Part shown: positions 12,295-26,949 of the stretch, one piece after another
Position numbering within the stretch: position 1 is the first letter of the stretch
How the letters are laid out: every line of letters starts with the position of its first letter
NCBI RefSeq assembly: GCF_051401765.1
Contig: NW_027480564.1
Location: forward strand, 310,001 to 374,000
From: Calliopsis andreniformis
Taxonomy: Eukaryota; Arthropoda; Insecta; Hymenoptera; Andrenidae
Direction: 5' to 3'
Length of the DNA: 64,000 nt
Notes under the pieces: model-generated
What the model was told of the DNA's origin: nothing
Database searches by the model: none
The model's input: the letters and a program-made list of their open reading frames with translations, nothing else
Program-made: the position numbers and the translations under genes

Positions 12295-15200
12295 ATTGAG
12301 GATTGAGGATTGAGGATTGAGGATTGAGGATTGTGTATTAAAGATTGGGTATTGATCACTGAGGATTGAGGATTGAGGATTGAGGGTTGATGATTGAATA
12401 TTGAGGATTGAAGATTGAGGATTGAGGATTGAGGATTGAGGATTGAGGATTGAGGATGATGTCTGAGGGTTGAGGATTGAGGTTTGAGGACTGAGGACTG
12501 AGGATTAGAGACTGAGGGTTGAGGATGAGGGCAGAGGGTCAGGGATTGAGGTTTGACGACTGAGGATTGAGGATTGAGGATTGAGAATTGAGCATTGAGG
12601 ATTGAGCATTGAGGATTGAAGATTGAAGACTGGGGATTGAGGATTGAAGGTTGAGAATTAAGGATTGATGATTGTGTATTGAGGATCTAGGATTGGAGAT
12701 CGATTATTGAGGATTGCAGATTGAGGATTGAGGATTGAGGATTGAGGATTGAGAATTGAGGATGAGGACTGAGGGTTGAGGATTGAGGTTTGAGGAATGA
12801 GGATTGAGGGTTGAGGATTGAGGGTTGAGGATTGAGGATTGAGGATTGAAGATTGAGGATTGGGGATTGAATATTGAGTACTGAGGATTGAAGATTGAGG
12901 ATTGAGGATTGAGGATTGATGATGGAGGATGAGGGCTGATGGTTGAGGATTGAGGTTTGAGTATTGAATCCTGAGAATTCAGGATATTCTATTGAGTATT
13001 GGGAATTGAGGATTGATGGTTGAGTACTGAGGACTCAGGATTGAGGATTGAAGGTTGAGTATTGAGGATTCAGAATTGAGGTTTGAGGGCTGAGGATTGC
13101 GGATTGAAGATTGAGTATTGAGGATTGAAGGTTGAGGATTGAGGATTGAGGATTAAGGATAGAGGATGATGTCTGAGGGTTGAGGATTGAGGATTGAGGA
13201 TTGAGGATTGAGGATTGAAGATTGGATATTGAGGATTGAAGATTGAGGATCGAGGATTGAGGACTGAGGATTGAGGCTTGAAGGTTGAGTATTGAAGATT
13301 CAGGATTGAGGTTTGACGACTGAGGATTGAGGATTGAAGATTGAGTATTAGGGATTGAAGATTGAGGATTGAGGATTGAGGATTGAGGATTGAGGATTGA
13401 GGATGATGTCAGAGGTTTGAGGATTGAGGTTTGAGGACTGAGGACTGAGGATTGAAGACTGAGGGTTGAGGATGAGGGCAGAGGGTCAGGGATTGAGGTT
13501 TGACGACTGAGGATTGAGGTATGAGGATTGAGAATTGCGGATTGATGATTGAGGATTGAAGATTGAGGATTGGGTATTGAGGATAGAGGATTGAGGATGG
13601 AGGATGAGGGCTGAGGGTTGAGGATTGAGGTTTGAGTATTGAGTCCTGAGAATTCAGGATATTCTATTGAGTACTGAGAATTGAGGATCGATGGTTGAGT
13701 ACTGAGGTCTGAAGATTGAGGATTGAAGGTTGAGTATTGTGGATTCAGTATTGAGGTTTGAGGGCTGAGGATTGAGGATTGAAGATTGAGTATTGAGGAT
13801 TGAAGGTTGAGGATTGAGGATTGAGGATTAAGGATGGAGGATGATGTCTGAGGGTTGAGGATTGAGGTTTGAGGACTGAGGCCTTAGGATTGAGGACTGA
13901 GGATTGAGGATGAGGGCTGAGGGTCGGGGATTGAGGTTTGACGACTGAGGACTGAGGGTTGAGGATTGAGGTTTGAGAAATAAGGATTAAGGATTGAGGA
14001 TTGAGGATTGAGGATTGAGGATTGAGGATTGTGTATTAAAGATTGAGTATTGATCACTGAGGATTGAGGATTGAGGATTGAGGGTTGATGATTGAATATT
14101 GAGGATTGAAGATTGAGGATTGAGGATTGAGGATTGAGGATTGAGGATTGAGGATTGAGGATTGAGTGTTGGGGATTGAATATTGAGTACTGAGGATTGA
14201 AGATTGAGGATTGAGGATTGATGATGGAGGATGAGGGCTGAGGGTTGAGGATTGAGGTTTGAGTATTGAACCCTGAGAATTCAGGATATTCTATTGAGTA
14301 TTGAGAATTGAGGATTGATGGTTGAGTACTGAGGACTGAGGATTGAGGATTGAAGGTTGAGTATTGAGGATTCAGAATTGAGGTTTGAGGGCTGAGGATT
14401 GAGGATTGAAGATTGAGTATTGAGGATTGAAGATTGAGGATTGAGGATTGAGGATTAAGGATTGAGGATGATGTCTGAGGGTTGAGGATTGAGGTTTGAG
14501 GACTGAGAACTGAGGATTGAGGACTGAGGATTGAGGATGAGGGCTGAGGTTCGGGGATTGAGGTTTGACGACTGAGGGCTCAGGATTGAGGATTGAGAAT
14601 TCGGGATTGTTGATAGAGGATTGAAGGTTGAGTATTGGGTATTGAGGATTGAAGAATGAGGATTGAGGATTGAGGATTGAGGACTGAGGATTGAGGACTG
14701 AGGATTGAGGATTGAGGATTGAGCATTGAGGATTGAAAATTGAAGACTGGGGATTGAGGATTGAAGATTGAGAATTAAGGATTGAAGATTGTGGATTGAG
14801 GTTCTAGGATTGGAGATTGATTATTGAGGATTGAAGATTGAGGATTGAGGATTGAGGATGGAGGATTGAGGGTTGAGGATTGAGGGTTGATGATTGAATA
14901 TTGAGGATTCAAGATTGAGGATTGATGATTAAGGATTGAGGATGGAGGATGAGGGCTGAGTGTTGAGGATTGAGGATTGAGGATTGAGGATTGAAGATTG
15001 AGTATCGATGATTGAATATTGAGGATTGAGGATTGAGGTTTGAGGATTGAGGACGAGGACTGACGGTTGAGGATTGAGGTTTGAGGATTGAGGACTGAGG
15101 ATTGAGGACTGAGGATTGAGCATTGAGGATTGAGCATTGAGGATTGAAGATTGAAGACTGGGGATTGAGGATTGAAGGTTGAGAATTAAGGATTGATGAT

Positions 15201-18200
15201 TGTGTATTGAGGATCTAGGATTGGAGATCGATTATTGAGGATTGAAGATTGAGGATTGAGGATTGAGGATTGAGGATTGAGAATTGAGGATGAGGACTGA
15301 GGGTTGAGGATTGAGGTTTGAGGAATGAGGATTGAGGGTTGAGGATTGAGGATTGAGGGTTGAGGATTGAGGATTGAGGATTGAGGATTGGGGATTGAAT
15401 ATTGAGTACTGAGGATTGAAGATTGAGGATTGAGGATTGAGGATTGATGATGGAGGATGAGGGCTGAGGGTTGAGGATTGAGGTTTGAGTATTGAATCCT
15501 GAGAATGCAGGATATTCTATTGAGTATTGGGAATTGAGGATTGATGGTTGAGTACTGAGGACTCAGGATTGAGGATTGAAGGTTGAGTATTGAGGATTCA
15601 GAATTGAGGTTTCAGGGCTGAGGATTGAGGATTGAAGATTGAGTATTGAGGATTGAAGGTTGAGGATTGAGGATTGAGGATTAAGGATTGAGGATGATGT
15701 CTGAGGGTTGAGGATTGAGGATTGAGGATTGAGGGTTGAGGATTGAGGATTGAGCATTGAGGCTTGAAGGTTGAGTATTGAAGATTCAGGATTGAGGTTT
15801 GAGGACTGAGCATTGAGGATTGAGGTTTGAGGATTGAGGATTGAGGATTGAAGATTGAGGATCGAGGATTGAGGACTGAGGATTGAGGCTTGAAGGTTGA
15901 GTATTGAAGATTCAGGATTGAGGTTTGAGGACTGAGCATTGAGGATTGAAGATTGAGTATTAGGGATTGAAGATTGAGGATTGAGGATTGAGGATTGAGG
16001 ATTGAGGATGATGTCTGAGGGTTGAGGAGAGAGGTTTGAGGACTGAGGACTGAGGATTGAAGACTGAGGGTTGAGGATGAGGGCAGAGGGTCAGGGATTG
16101 AGGTTTGACGACTGAGGATTGAGGATTGAGGATTGAGAATTGAGGATTGATGATTGAGGATTGAAGATTGAGGATTGGGTATTGAGGATTGAAGAATGAG
16201 GTTTGAGGATTGAGGATTGAGGATTGAGGATTGAGGATCTAGGATTGGAGATTGATTATTGAGGATTGCAGACTGAGGATTGAGGATTGAGGATTGAGGA
16301 TCTAGAATTGGAGATTGATTATTGAGGATTGAAGATTGAGGATTGATGATTGAGGATTGAGAATTGAGAAATGAGGATGAGGACTGAGGGTTGAGGATTG
16401 AGGTTTGAGAAATGAGGATTGAGGATTGAGGATTGAGGATTGAGGATTGTGTATTAAAGATTGAGTATTGATCACTGAGGATTGAGGATGGAGGATTGGG
16501 GGTTGAGGATCGAGGGTTGATGATTGAATATTGAGGATTCAAGATTGAGGATTGATGATTAAGGATTGAGGATGGAGGATGAGGGCTGAGTGTTGAGGAT
16601 TGAGGTTTGAGGACTGAGGACAGAGGATTGAGGATTGAGAATTGAGGATTGAGGATTCAGGATTGAGGATTGAAAATTGAGTATTGAGGATTGAAAATTG
16701 AGGATTGAGGATTGACGATTGAGGATTGAGGATTGAAGATTGAGGATTGAGGATTGAGGATTGAGCATTGAGGATTGAGCATTGAGGATTGAAGATTGAA
16801 GACTGGGGATTGAGGATTGAAGGTTGAGAATTAAGGATTCATGATTGCGTATTGAGGATCTAGGATTGGAGATCGATTATTGAGGATTGAAGATTGAGGA
16901 TTGAGGATTGAGGATTGAGGATTGAGAATTGAGGATGAGGACTGAGGGTTGAGGATTGAGGTTTGAGGAATGAGGATTGAGGGTTGAGGATTGAGGATTG
17001 AGGATTGAGGATTGAGGATTGAGGATTGAGGATTGAGGATTGGGGATTGAATATTGAGTACTGAGGATTGAAGATTGAGGATTGAGGATTGAGGACTGAT
17101 GATGGAGGATGAGGGCTGAGGGTTGAGGATTGAGGTTTGAGTATTGAATCCTGAGAATTCAGGATATTCTATTGAGTATTGGGAATTGAGGATTGATGGT
17201 TGAGTACTGAGGACTCAGGATTGAGGATTGAAGGTTGAGTATTGAGGATTCAGAATTGAGGTTTGAGGGCTGAGGATTGAGGATTGAAGATTGCGTATTG
17301 AGGATTGAAGGTTGAGGATTGAGGATTGAGGATTAAGGATTGAGGATGATGTCTGAGGGTTGAGGATTGAGGATTGAGGATTGAGGATTGAGGATTGAAG
17401 ATTGGATATTGAGGATTGAAGATTGAGGATCGAGGATTGAGGACTGAGGATTGAGGCTTGAAGGCTGAGTATTGAAGATTCAGGACTGAGGTTTGAGGAC
17501 TGAGGATTGAGGATTGAAGATTGAGTATTAGGGATTGAAGATTGAGGATTGAGGATTGAGGATTGAGGATTGAGGATGATGTCAGAGGTTTGAGGATTGA
17601 GGTTTGAGGACTGAGGACTGAGGATTGAAGACTGAGGGTTGAGGATGGGGGCAGAGGGTCAGGGATTGAGGTTTGACGACTGAGGATTGAGGTATGAGGA
17701 TTGAGAATTGCGGATTGATGATTGATGATTGAAGATTGAGGATTGGATATTGAGGATAGAGAATTGAGGATGGAGGACGAGGGCTGAGGGTTGAGGATTG
17801 AGGTTTGAGTATTGAGTCCTGAGAATTCAGGATATTCTATTGAGTATTGAGAGTTGAGGATTGATGGTTGAGTATTGAGGATTCATGGCTGGGGGTTGTG
17901 TGTTGAATATTGAGGGTTGAGGATTGAGGATTGAGGATTGAGGATTGAGGATTGAAGATTGAGTATTGATGATTGAATATTGAGGATTGAGGATTGAGGT
18001 TTGAGGATTGAGGTCGAGGACTGACGGTAGAGGATTGAGGTTTGAGGATTGAGGACTGAGGATTGAGGACTGAGGATTGAGCATTGAGGATTGAGCATTG
18101 AGGATTGAAGATTGAAGACTGGGTATTGAGGATTGAAGATTGAGAATTAAGGATTGAAAATTGTGGATTGAGGATCTAGGATTGGAGATTGATTATTGAG

Positions 18201-20213
18201 GAATGAAGATTGAGGATTGAGGATTGAGGATTGAGGATTGAGAATTGATGATGAGGACTGAGGGTTGAGAATTGAGGTTTGAGGAATGAGGATTGAGGGT
18301 TGATGATTGAGGATTGACGATTGAGGATTGAGGATTGAGGATTGGGGATTGAATATTGGGTACTGAGGATTGAAGATTGAGGATTGAGGATTGAGGATTG
18401 ATGATGGAGGATGAGGGCTGAGGGTTGAGGATTGAGGTTTGAGTATTGAATCCTGAGAATTCAGGATATTCTATTGAGTACTGAGAATTGAGGATCGATG
18501 GTTGAGTACTGAGGACTGAAGATTGAGGATTGAAGGTTGAGTATTGAGGATTCAGTATTGAGGTTTGAGGGCTGAGGATTGAGGATTGAAGATTGAGTAT
18601 TGAGGATTGAAGGTTGAGGATTGAGGATTGAGGATTAAGGATTGAGGATGATGTCTGAGGGTTGGGGATTGAGGTTTGAAGACTGAGGACTTAGGATTGA
18701 GGAATGAGGATTGAGGATGAGGGCTGAGGGTTGGGGATTGTGGTTTGACGACTGAGGACTGAGGATTGAGGATTGAGAATTCAGGATTGTTGATGGAGGA
18801 TTGAAGATTGAGGATTGGGTATTGAGGATTGAAGAGTGAGGATTGAGGATTGAGGATTGAGGATTGAGGGTTGAGGATCTAGGATTGGAGATTGATTATT
18901 GAGGATTGAAGATTGGGGATTGAGGATTGAGGATCTAGGATTGGAGATTGATTATTGAGGATTGAAGATTGGGGATTGAGGATTGAGGATTGAGGATCTA
19001 GGATTGGAGATTGAAGATTGGGGATTGAGGATTGAGCGTTGAGGATTGCGGACGAGGACTGACGGTTGAGGATTGAGGTTTGAGAATTGAGGATTGAGGA
19101 TTGAGGACTGAGGCTTGAGGGTTGAGAATTGAGCATTGAGGATTGAAGATTGAGGACTTGCGATTGAGGATTGAAGATTGAGGATTAAGGATTGAGGATT
19201 GGGGATTGAGGATGTAGGATTGGAGATTGATTATTGAGGATTGAAGATTGAGGATTGAGGATGGAGGATGAGGGCTGAGGGTTGAGGATTGAGGTTTGAG
19301 TATTGAGTCCTGAGAATTCAGGATATTCTATTGAGTATTGAGAATTGAGGATTGATGGTTGAGTATTGAGGACTGAGGATTGAGGCTTGAAGGTTGAGTA
19401 TTGAAGATTCAGGATTGAGGTTTGGGGACTGAGGATTGAGGATTGAAGATTGAGTATTAGGGATTGAAGATTGAGGATTGAGGATTGAGGATTGAGGATT
19501 GAGGATTGAGGATGATGTCTGAGGGTTGAGGATTGAGGTTTGAGGACTGAGGACTGAGGATTAAAGACTGAGGGTTGAGGATGAGGGCAGAGGGTCAGGG
19601 ATTGAGGTTTGACGACTGAGGATTGAGGATTGAGGATTGAGAATTGAGCATTGAGGATTGAGCATTGAGGATTGAAGATTGAAGACTGGGGATTGAGGAT
19701 TGAAGGTTGAGAATTAAGGATTGATGATTGTGTATTGAGGATCTAGGATTGGAGATCGATTATTGAGGATTGAAGATTGAGGATTGAGGATTGAGGATTG
19801 AGGATTGAGAATTGAGGATGAGGACTGAGGGTTGAGGATTGAGGTTTGAGGAATGAGGATTGAGGGTTGAGGAGTGAGGATTGAGGATTGAGGATTGAGG
19901 ATTGAGGATTGAGGATTGGGGATTGAATATTGAGTACTGAGGATTGAAGATTGAGGATTGAGGATTGAGGATTTATGATGGAGGATGAGGGCTGAGGGTT
20001 GAGGATTGAGGTTTGAGTATTGAATCCTGAGAATTCAGGATATTCTATTGAGTATTGGGAATTAAGGATTGATGGTTGAGTACTGAGGACTCAGGATTGA
20101 GGATTGAAGGTTGAGTATTGAGGATTCAGAATTGAGGTTTGAGGGCTGAGGATTGCGGATTGAAGATTGAGTATTGAGGATTGAAGGTTGAGGATTGAGG
20201 ATTGAGGATTAAG
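12295..20213. repeat. Higher-order block A, copy 2
   Basis: Second copy of the sequence at 1-8260, with the 341-bp gap noted there. It follows copy 1 variant by variant until about 20.2 kb. There it jumps back to sequence matching 15.7 kb, which starts the nested 4,528-bp duplication. The end is ambiguous by about 100 bp because the junction lies in matching heptamers. Confidence 0.85.
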
Positions 20214-20220
20214 GATTGAG
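15693..20220. repeat. 4,528-bp tandem block B, copy 1
   Basis: The whole segment is repeated immediately downstream at a constant offset of 4,528 bp (for example 15693/20221, 16559/21087, 17827/22355, 18879/23407). The constant offset over 4.5 kb means almost no heptamer gain or loss since duplication, so the event looks recent compared with the other blocks. The length is not a multiple of 7. Exact ends are uncertain within about 100 bp. Confidence 0.85.
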
Positions 20221-23200
20221 GATGATGTCTGAGGGTTGAGGATTGAGGATTGAGGATTGAGGGTTGAGGATTGAGGATTGAGCATTGAGGCTTGAAGGTT
20301 GAGTATTGAAGATTCAGGATTGAGGTTTGAGGACTGAGCATTGAGGATTGAGGTTTGAGGATTGAGGATTGAGGATTGAAGATTGAGGATCGAGGATTGA
20401 GGACTGAGGATTGAGGCTTGAAGGTTGAGTATTGAAGATTCAGGATTGAGGTTTGAGGACTGAGCATTGAGGATTGAAGATTGAGTATTAGGGATTGAAG
20501 ATTGAGGATTGAGGATTGAGGATTGAGGATTGAGGATGATGTCTGAGGGTTGAGGAGAGAGGTTTGAGGACTGAGGACTGAGGATTGAAGACTGAGGGTT
20601 GAGGATGAGGGCAGAGGGTCAGGGATTGAGGTTTGACGACTGAGGATTGAGGATTGAGGATTGAGAATTGAGGATTGATGATTGAGGATTGAAGATTGAG
20701 GATTGGGTATTGAGGATTGAAGAATGAGGTTTGAGGATTGAGGATTGAGGATTGAGGATTGAGGATCTAGGATTGGAGATTGATTATTGAGGATTGCAGA
20801 CTGAGGATTGAGGATTGAGGATTGAGGATCTAGAATTGGAGATTGATTATTGAGGATTGAAGATTGAGGATTGATGATTGAGGATTGAGAATTGAGAAAT
20901 GAGGATGAGGACTGAGGGTTGAGGATTGAGGTTTGAGAAATGAGGATTGAGGATTGAGGATTGAGGATTGAGGATTGTGTATTAAAGATTGAGTATTGAT
21001 CACTGAGGATTGAGGATGGAGGATTGGGGGTTGAGGATCGAGGGTTGATGATTGAATATTGAGGATTCAAGATTGAGGATTGATGATTAAGGATTGAGGA
21101 TGGAGGATGAGGGCTGAGTGTTGAGGATTGAGGTTTGAGGACTGAGGACAGAGGATTGAGGATTGAGAATTGAGGATTGAGGATTCAGGATTGAGGATTG
21201 AAAATTGAGTATTGAGGATTGAAAATTGAGGATTGAGGATTGACGATTGAGGATTGAGGATTGAAGATTGAGGATTGAGGATTGAGGATTGAGCATTGAG
21301 GATTGAGCATTGAGGATTGAAGATTGAAGACTGGGGATTGAGGATTGAAGGTTGAGAATTAAGGATTCATGATTGCGTATTGAGGATCTAGGATTGGAGA
21401 TCGATTATTGAGGATTGAAGATTGAGGATTGAGGATTGAGGATTGAGGATTGAGAATTGAGGATGAGGACTGAGGGTTGAGGATTGAGGTTTGAGGAATG
21501 AGGATTGAGGGTTGAGGATTGAGGATTGAGGATTGAGGATTGAGGATTGAGGATTGAGGATTGAGGATTGGGGATTGAATATTGAGTACTGAGGATTGAA
21601 GATTGAGGATTGAGGATTGAGGACTGATGATGGAGGATGAGGGCTGAGGGTTGAGGATTGAGGTTTGAGTATTGAATCCTGAGAATTCAGGATATTCTAT
21701 TGAGTATTGGGAATTGAGGATTGATGGTTGAGTACTGAGGACTCAGGATTGAGGATTGAAGGTTGAGTATTGAGGATTCAGAATTGAGGTTTGAGGGCTG
21801 AGGATTGAGGATTGAAGATTGCGTATTGAGGATTGAAGGTTGAGGATTGAGGATTGAGGATTAAGGATTGAGGATGATGTCTGAGGGTTGAGGATTGAGG
21901 ATTGAGGATTGAGGATTGAGGATTGAAGATTGGATATTGAGGATTGAAGATTGAGGATCGAGGATTGAGGACTGAGGATTGAGGCTTGAAGGCTGAGTAT
22001 TGAAGATTCAGGACTGAGGTTTGAGGACTGAGGATTGAGGATTGAAGATTGAGTATTAGGGATTGAAGATTGAGGATTGAGGATTGAGGATTGAGGATTG
22101 AGGATGATGTCAGAGGTTTGAGGATTGAGGTTTGAGGACTGAGGACTGAGGATTGAAGACTGAGGGTTGAGGATGGGGGCAGAGGGTCAGGGATTGAGGT
22201 TTGACGACTGAGGATTGAGGTATGAGGATTGAGAATTGCGGATTGATGATTGATGATTGAAGATTGAGGATTGGATATTGAGGATAGAGAATTGAGGATG
22301 GAGGACGAGGGCTGAGGGTTGAGGATTGAGGTTTGAGTATTGAGTCCTGAGAATTCAGGATATTCTATTGAGTATTGAGAGTTGAGGATTGATGGTTGAG
22401 TATTGAGGATTCATGGCTGGGGGTTGTGTGTTGAATATTGAGGGTTGAGGATTGAGGATTGAGGATTGAGGATTGAGGATTGAAGATTGAGTATTGATGA
22501 TTGAATATTGAGGATTGAGGATTGAGGTTTGAGGATTGAGGTCGAGGACTGACGGTAGAGGATTGAGGTTTGAGGATTGAGGACTGAGGATTGAGGACTG
22601 AGGATTGAGCATTGAGGATTGAGCATTGAGGATTGAAGATTGAAGACTGGGTATTGAGGATTGAAGATTGAGAATTAAGGATTGAAAATTGTGGATTGAG
22701 GATCTAGGATTGGAGATTGATTATTGAGGAATGAAGATTGAGGATTGAGGATTGAGGATTGAGGATTGAGAATTGATGATGAGGACTGAGGGTTGAGAAT
22801 TGAGGTTTGAGGAATGAGGATTGAGGGTTGATGATTGAGGATTGACGATTGAGGATTGAGGATTGAGGATTGGGGATTGAATATTGGGTACTGAGGATTG
22901 AAGATTGAGGATTGAGGATTGAGGATTGATGATGGAGGATGAGGGCTGAGGGTTGAGGATTGAGGTTTGAGTATTGAATCCTGAGAATTCAGGATATTCT
23001 ATTGAGTACTGAGAATTGAGGATCGATGGTTGAGTACTGAGGACTGAAGATTGAGGATTGAAGGTTGAGTATTGAGGATTCAGTATTGAGGTTTGAGGGC
23101 TGAGGATTGAGGATTGAAGATTGAGTATTGAGGATTGAAGGTTGAGGATTGAGGATTGAGGATTAAGGATTGAGGATGATGTCTGAGGGTTGGGGATTGA

Positions 23201-24748
23201 GGTTTGAAGACTGAGGACTTAGGATTGAGGAATGAGGATTGAGGATGAGGGCTGAGGGTTGGGGATTGTGGTTTGACGACTGAGGACTGAGGATTGAGGA
23301 TTGAGAATTCAGGATTGTTGATGGAGGATTGAAGATTGAGGATTGGGTATTGAGGATTGAAGAGTGAGGATTGAGGATTGAGGATTGAGGATTGAGGGTT
23401 GAGGATCTAGGATTGGAGATTGATTATTGAGGATTGAAGATTGGGGATTGAGGATTGAGGATCTAGGATTGGAGATTGATTATTGAGGATTGAAGATTGG
23501 GGATTGAGGATTGAGGATTGAGGATCTAGGATTGGAGATTGAAGATTGGGGATTGAGGATTGAGCGTTGAGGATTGCGGACGAGGACTGACGGTTGAGGA
23601 TTGAGGTTTGAGAATTGAGGATTGAGGATTGAGGACTGAGGCTTGAGGGTTGAGAATTGAGCATTGAGGATTGAAGATTGAGGACTTGCGATTGAGGATT
23701 GAAGATTGAGGATTAAGGATTGAGGATTGGGGATTGAGGATGTAGGATTGGAGATTGATTATTGAGGATTGAAGATTGAGGATTGAGGATGGAGGATGAG
23801 GGCTGAGGGTTGAGGATTGAGGTTTGAGTATTGAGTCCTGAGAATTCAGGATATTCTATTGAGTATTGAGAATTGAGGATTGATGGTTGAGTATTGAGGA
23901 CTGAGGATTGAGGCTTGAAGGTTGAGTATTGAAGATTCAGGATTGAGGTTTGGGGACTGAGGATTGAGGATTGAAGATTGAGTATTAGGGATTGAAGATT
24001 GAGGATTGAGGATTGAGGATTGAGGATTGAGGATTGAGGATGATGTCTGAGGGTTGAGGATTGAGGTTTGAGGACTGAGGACTGAGGATTAAAGACTGAG
24101 GGTTGAGGATGAGGGCAGAGGGTCAGGGATTGAGGTTTGACGACTGAGGATTGAGGATTGAGGATTGAGAATTGAGCATTGAGGATTGAGCATTGAGGAT
24201 TGAAGATTGAAGACTGGGGATTGAGGATTGAAGGTTGAGAATTAAGGATTGATGATTGTGTATTGAGGATCTAGGATTGGAGATCGATTATTGAGGATTG
24301 AAGATTGAGGATTGAGGATTGAGGATTGAGGATTGAGAATTGAGGATGAGGACTGAGGGTTGAGGATTGAGGTTTGAGGAATGAGGATTGAGGGTTGAGG
24401 AGTGAGGATTGAGGATTGAGGATTGAGGATTGAGGATTGAGGATTGGGGATTGAATATTGAGTACTGAGGATTGAAGATTGAGGATTGAGGATTGAGGAT
24501 TTATGATGGAGGATGAGGGCTGAGGGTTGAGGATTGAGGTTTGAGTATTGAATCCTGAGAATTCAGGATATTCTATTGAGTATTGGGAATTAAGGATTGA
24601 TGGTTGAGTACTGAGGACTCAGGATTGAGGATTGAAGGTTGAGTATTGAGGATTCAGAATTGAGGTTTGAGGGCTGAGGATTGCGGATTGAAGATTGAGT
24701 ATTGAGGATTGAAGGTTGAGGATTGAGGATTAAGGATTGAGGATGATG
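20221..24748. repeat. 4,528-bp tandem block B, copy 2
   Basis: Direct tandem copy of 15693-20220. At its right end the sequence returns to the order seen after 8261 in block A copy 1 (GATGATGTC at 24742 pairs with 8261, offset 16,481). This is the signature of a simple tandem duplication inside a larger duplicated block. Confidence 0.85.
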
Positions 24749-25760
24749 TCTGAGGGTTGAGGATTGAGGATTGAGGATTGAGGATTGAGGATTGAAGATT
24801 GGATATTGAGGATTGAAGATTGAGGATCGAGGATTGAGGACTGAGGATTGAGGCTTGAAGGTTGAGTATTGAAGATTCAGGATTGAGGTTTGACGACTGA
24901 GGATTGAGGATTGATGATTGAGTATTAGGGATTGAAGATTGAGGATTGAGGATTGAGGATTGAGGATTGAGGATGATGTCAGAGGTTTGAGGATTGAGGT
25001 TTGAGGACTGAGGACTGAGGATTGAAGACTGAGGGTTGAGGATGAGGGCAGAGGGTCAGGGATTGAGGTTTGACGACTGAGGATTGAGGTATGAGGATTG
25101 AGAATTGCGGATTGATGATTGAGGATTGAAGATTGAGGATTGGGTATTGAGGATAGAGGATTGAGGATGGAGGATGAGGGCTGAGGGTTGAGGATTGAGG
25201 TTTGAGTATTGAGTCCTCAGAATTCAGGATCTTCTATTGAGTACTGAGAATTGAGGATCGATGGTTGAGTACTGAGGACTGAAGATTGAGGATTGAAGGT
25301 TGAGTATTGAGGGTTCAGTATTGAGGTTTGAGGGCTGAGGATTGAGGATTGAAGATTGAGTATTGAGGATTGAAGGTTGAGGATTGAGGATTGAGGATTA
25401 AGGATTGAGGATGATGTCTGAGGGTTGAGGATTGAGGTTTGAGGACTGAGGACTTAGGATTGAGGACTGAGGATTGAGGATGAGGGCTGAGGGTCGGGGA
25501 TTGAGGTTTGACGACTGAGGACTGAGGATTGAGGATTGAGAATTCAGGATTGTTGATGGAGGATTGAAGATTGAGGATTGGGTATTGAGGGTTGAAGAGT
25601 GAGGATTGAGGATTGAGGATTGAGGATTGAGGATTGAGGGTTAAGGATCTAGGATTGGAGATTGATTATTGCGGATTGAAGATTGGGGATTGAGGATTGA
25701 GGATTGAGGATCTAGGATTGGAGATTGATTATTGAGGATTGAAGATTGGGGATTGAGGAT
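24742..25760. repeat. Continuation of block A (matches 8261-9279)
   Basis: Aligns with 8261-9279 at a constant offset of 16,481 (11,953 plus 4,528). Both copies share the rare variant CTCAGAATTCAGGATCTTC of the anchor word (GAATTC at 8739 and 25220) and the word ATTATTGCGG near 9185 and 25666. After about 25760 the two copies part, because copy 1 carries a local 252-bp duplication. Confidence 0.8.
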
Positions 25761-26949
25761 TGAGGATTGAGGACCTAGGATTGGAGATTGAAGATTGGGG
25801 ATTGAGGATTGAGGGTTGAGGGTTGAGGACGAGGACTGACGGTTGAGGACTGAGGTTTGAGGATGAGGACTGAGGGTTGAGGATTGAGGTTTGAGAAATG
25901 AGGATTGAGGATTGAGGATTGAGGATTGAGGATTGAGGATTGAGGATTGTGTATTAAAGATTGGGTATTGATCACTGAGGATTGAGGATTGAGGATTGAG
26001 GGTTGATGATTGAATATTGAGGATTGAAGATTGAGGATTGAGGATTGAGGATTGAGGATTGAGGATTGAGGATTGAGGACTGAGGCTTGAGGGTTGAGGA
26101 TTGAGCATTGAGGATTGAAGATTGAGGACTGGCGATGGAGGATTGAAGATTGAGGATTAAGGGTTGAGGATTGGGGATTGAGGATGTAGGATTGGAGATT
26201 GATTATTGAGGATTGAAGATTGAGGATTGAGGATGGAGGATGAGGGCTGAGGGTTGAGGATTGAGGCTTGAGTATTGAGTCCTGAGAATTCAGGATATTC
26301 TATTGAGTATTGAGAATTGAGGATTGATGGTTGAGTATTGAGGACTGAGGATTGAGGCTTGAAGGTTGAGTATTGAAGATTCAGGATTGAGGTTTGGGGA
26401 CTGAGGATTGAGGATTGAAGATTGAGTATTAGGGATTGAAGATTGAGGATTGAGGATTGAGGATTGAGGATTGAGGATTGAGGATGATGTCTGAGGGTTG
26501 AGGATTGAGGTTTGAGGACTGAGGACTGAGGATTAAAGACTGAGGGTTGAGGATGAGGGCAGAGGGTCAGGGATTGAGGTTTGACGACTGAGGATTGAGG
26601 ATTGAGGATTGAGAATTGAGCATTGAGGATTGAGCATTGAGGATTGAAGATTGAAGACTGGGGATTGAGGATTGAAGGTTGAGAATTAAGGATTGATGAT
26701 TGTGTATTGAGGATCTAGGACTGGAGATCGATTATTGAGGATTGAAGATTGAGGATTGAGGATTGAGGATTGAGGATTGAGAATTGAGGATGAGGACTGA
26801 GGGTTGAGGATTGAGGTTTGAGGAATGAGGATTGAGGGTTGAGGGTTGAGGATTGAGGATTGAGGATTGAGGATTGAGGATTGAGGATTGGGGATTGAAT
26901 ATTGAGTACTGAGGATTGAAGATTGAGGATTGAGGATTGAGGATTGATG
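25761..26949. repeat. Heptamer satellite segment (copy of 9.65-10.17 kb)
   Basis: Ordinary ATTGAGG satellite. The middle part (about 26081-26600) aligns with 9650-10170 at offset 16,431. The segment also carries the GTGTATTAAAGATTG word followed by GATCACTGAGG, which marks another recurrent module. No gene is supported. Confidence 0.75.
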
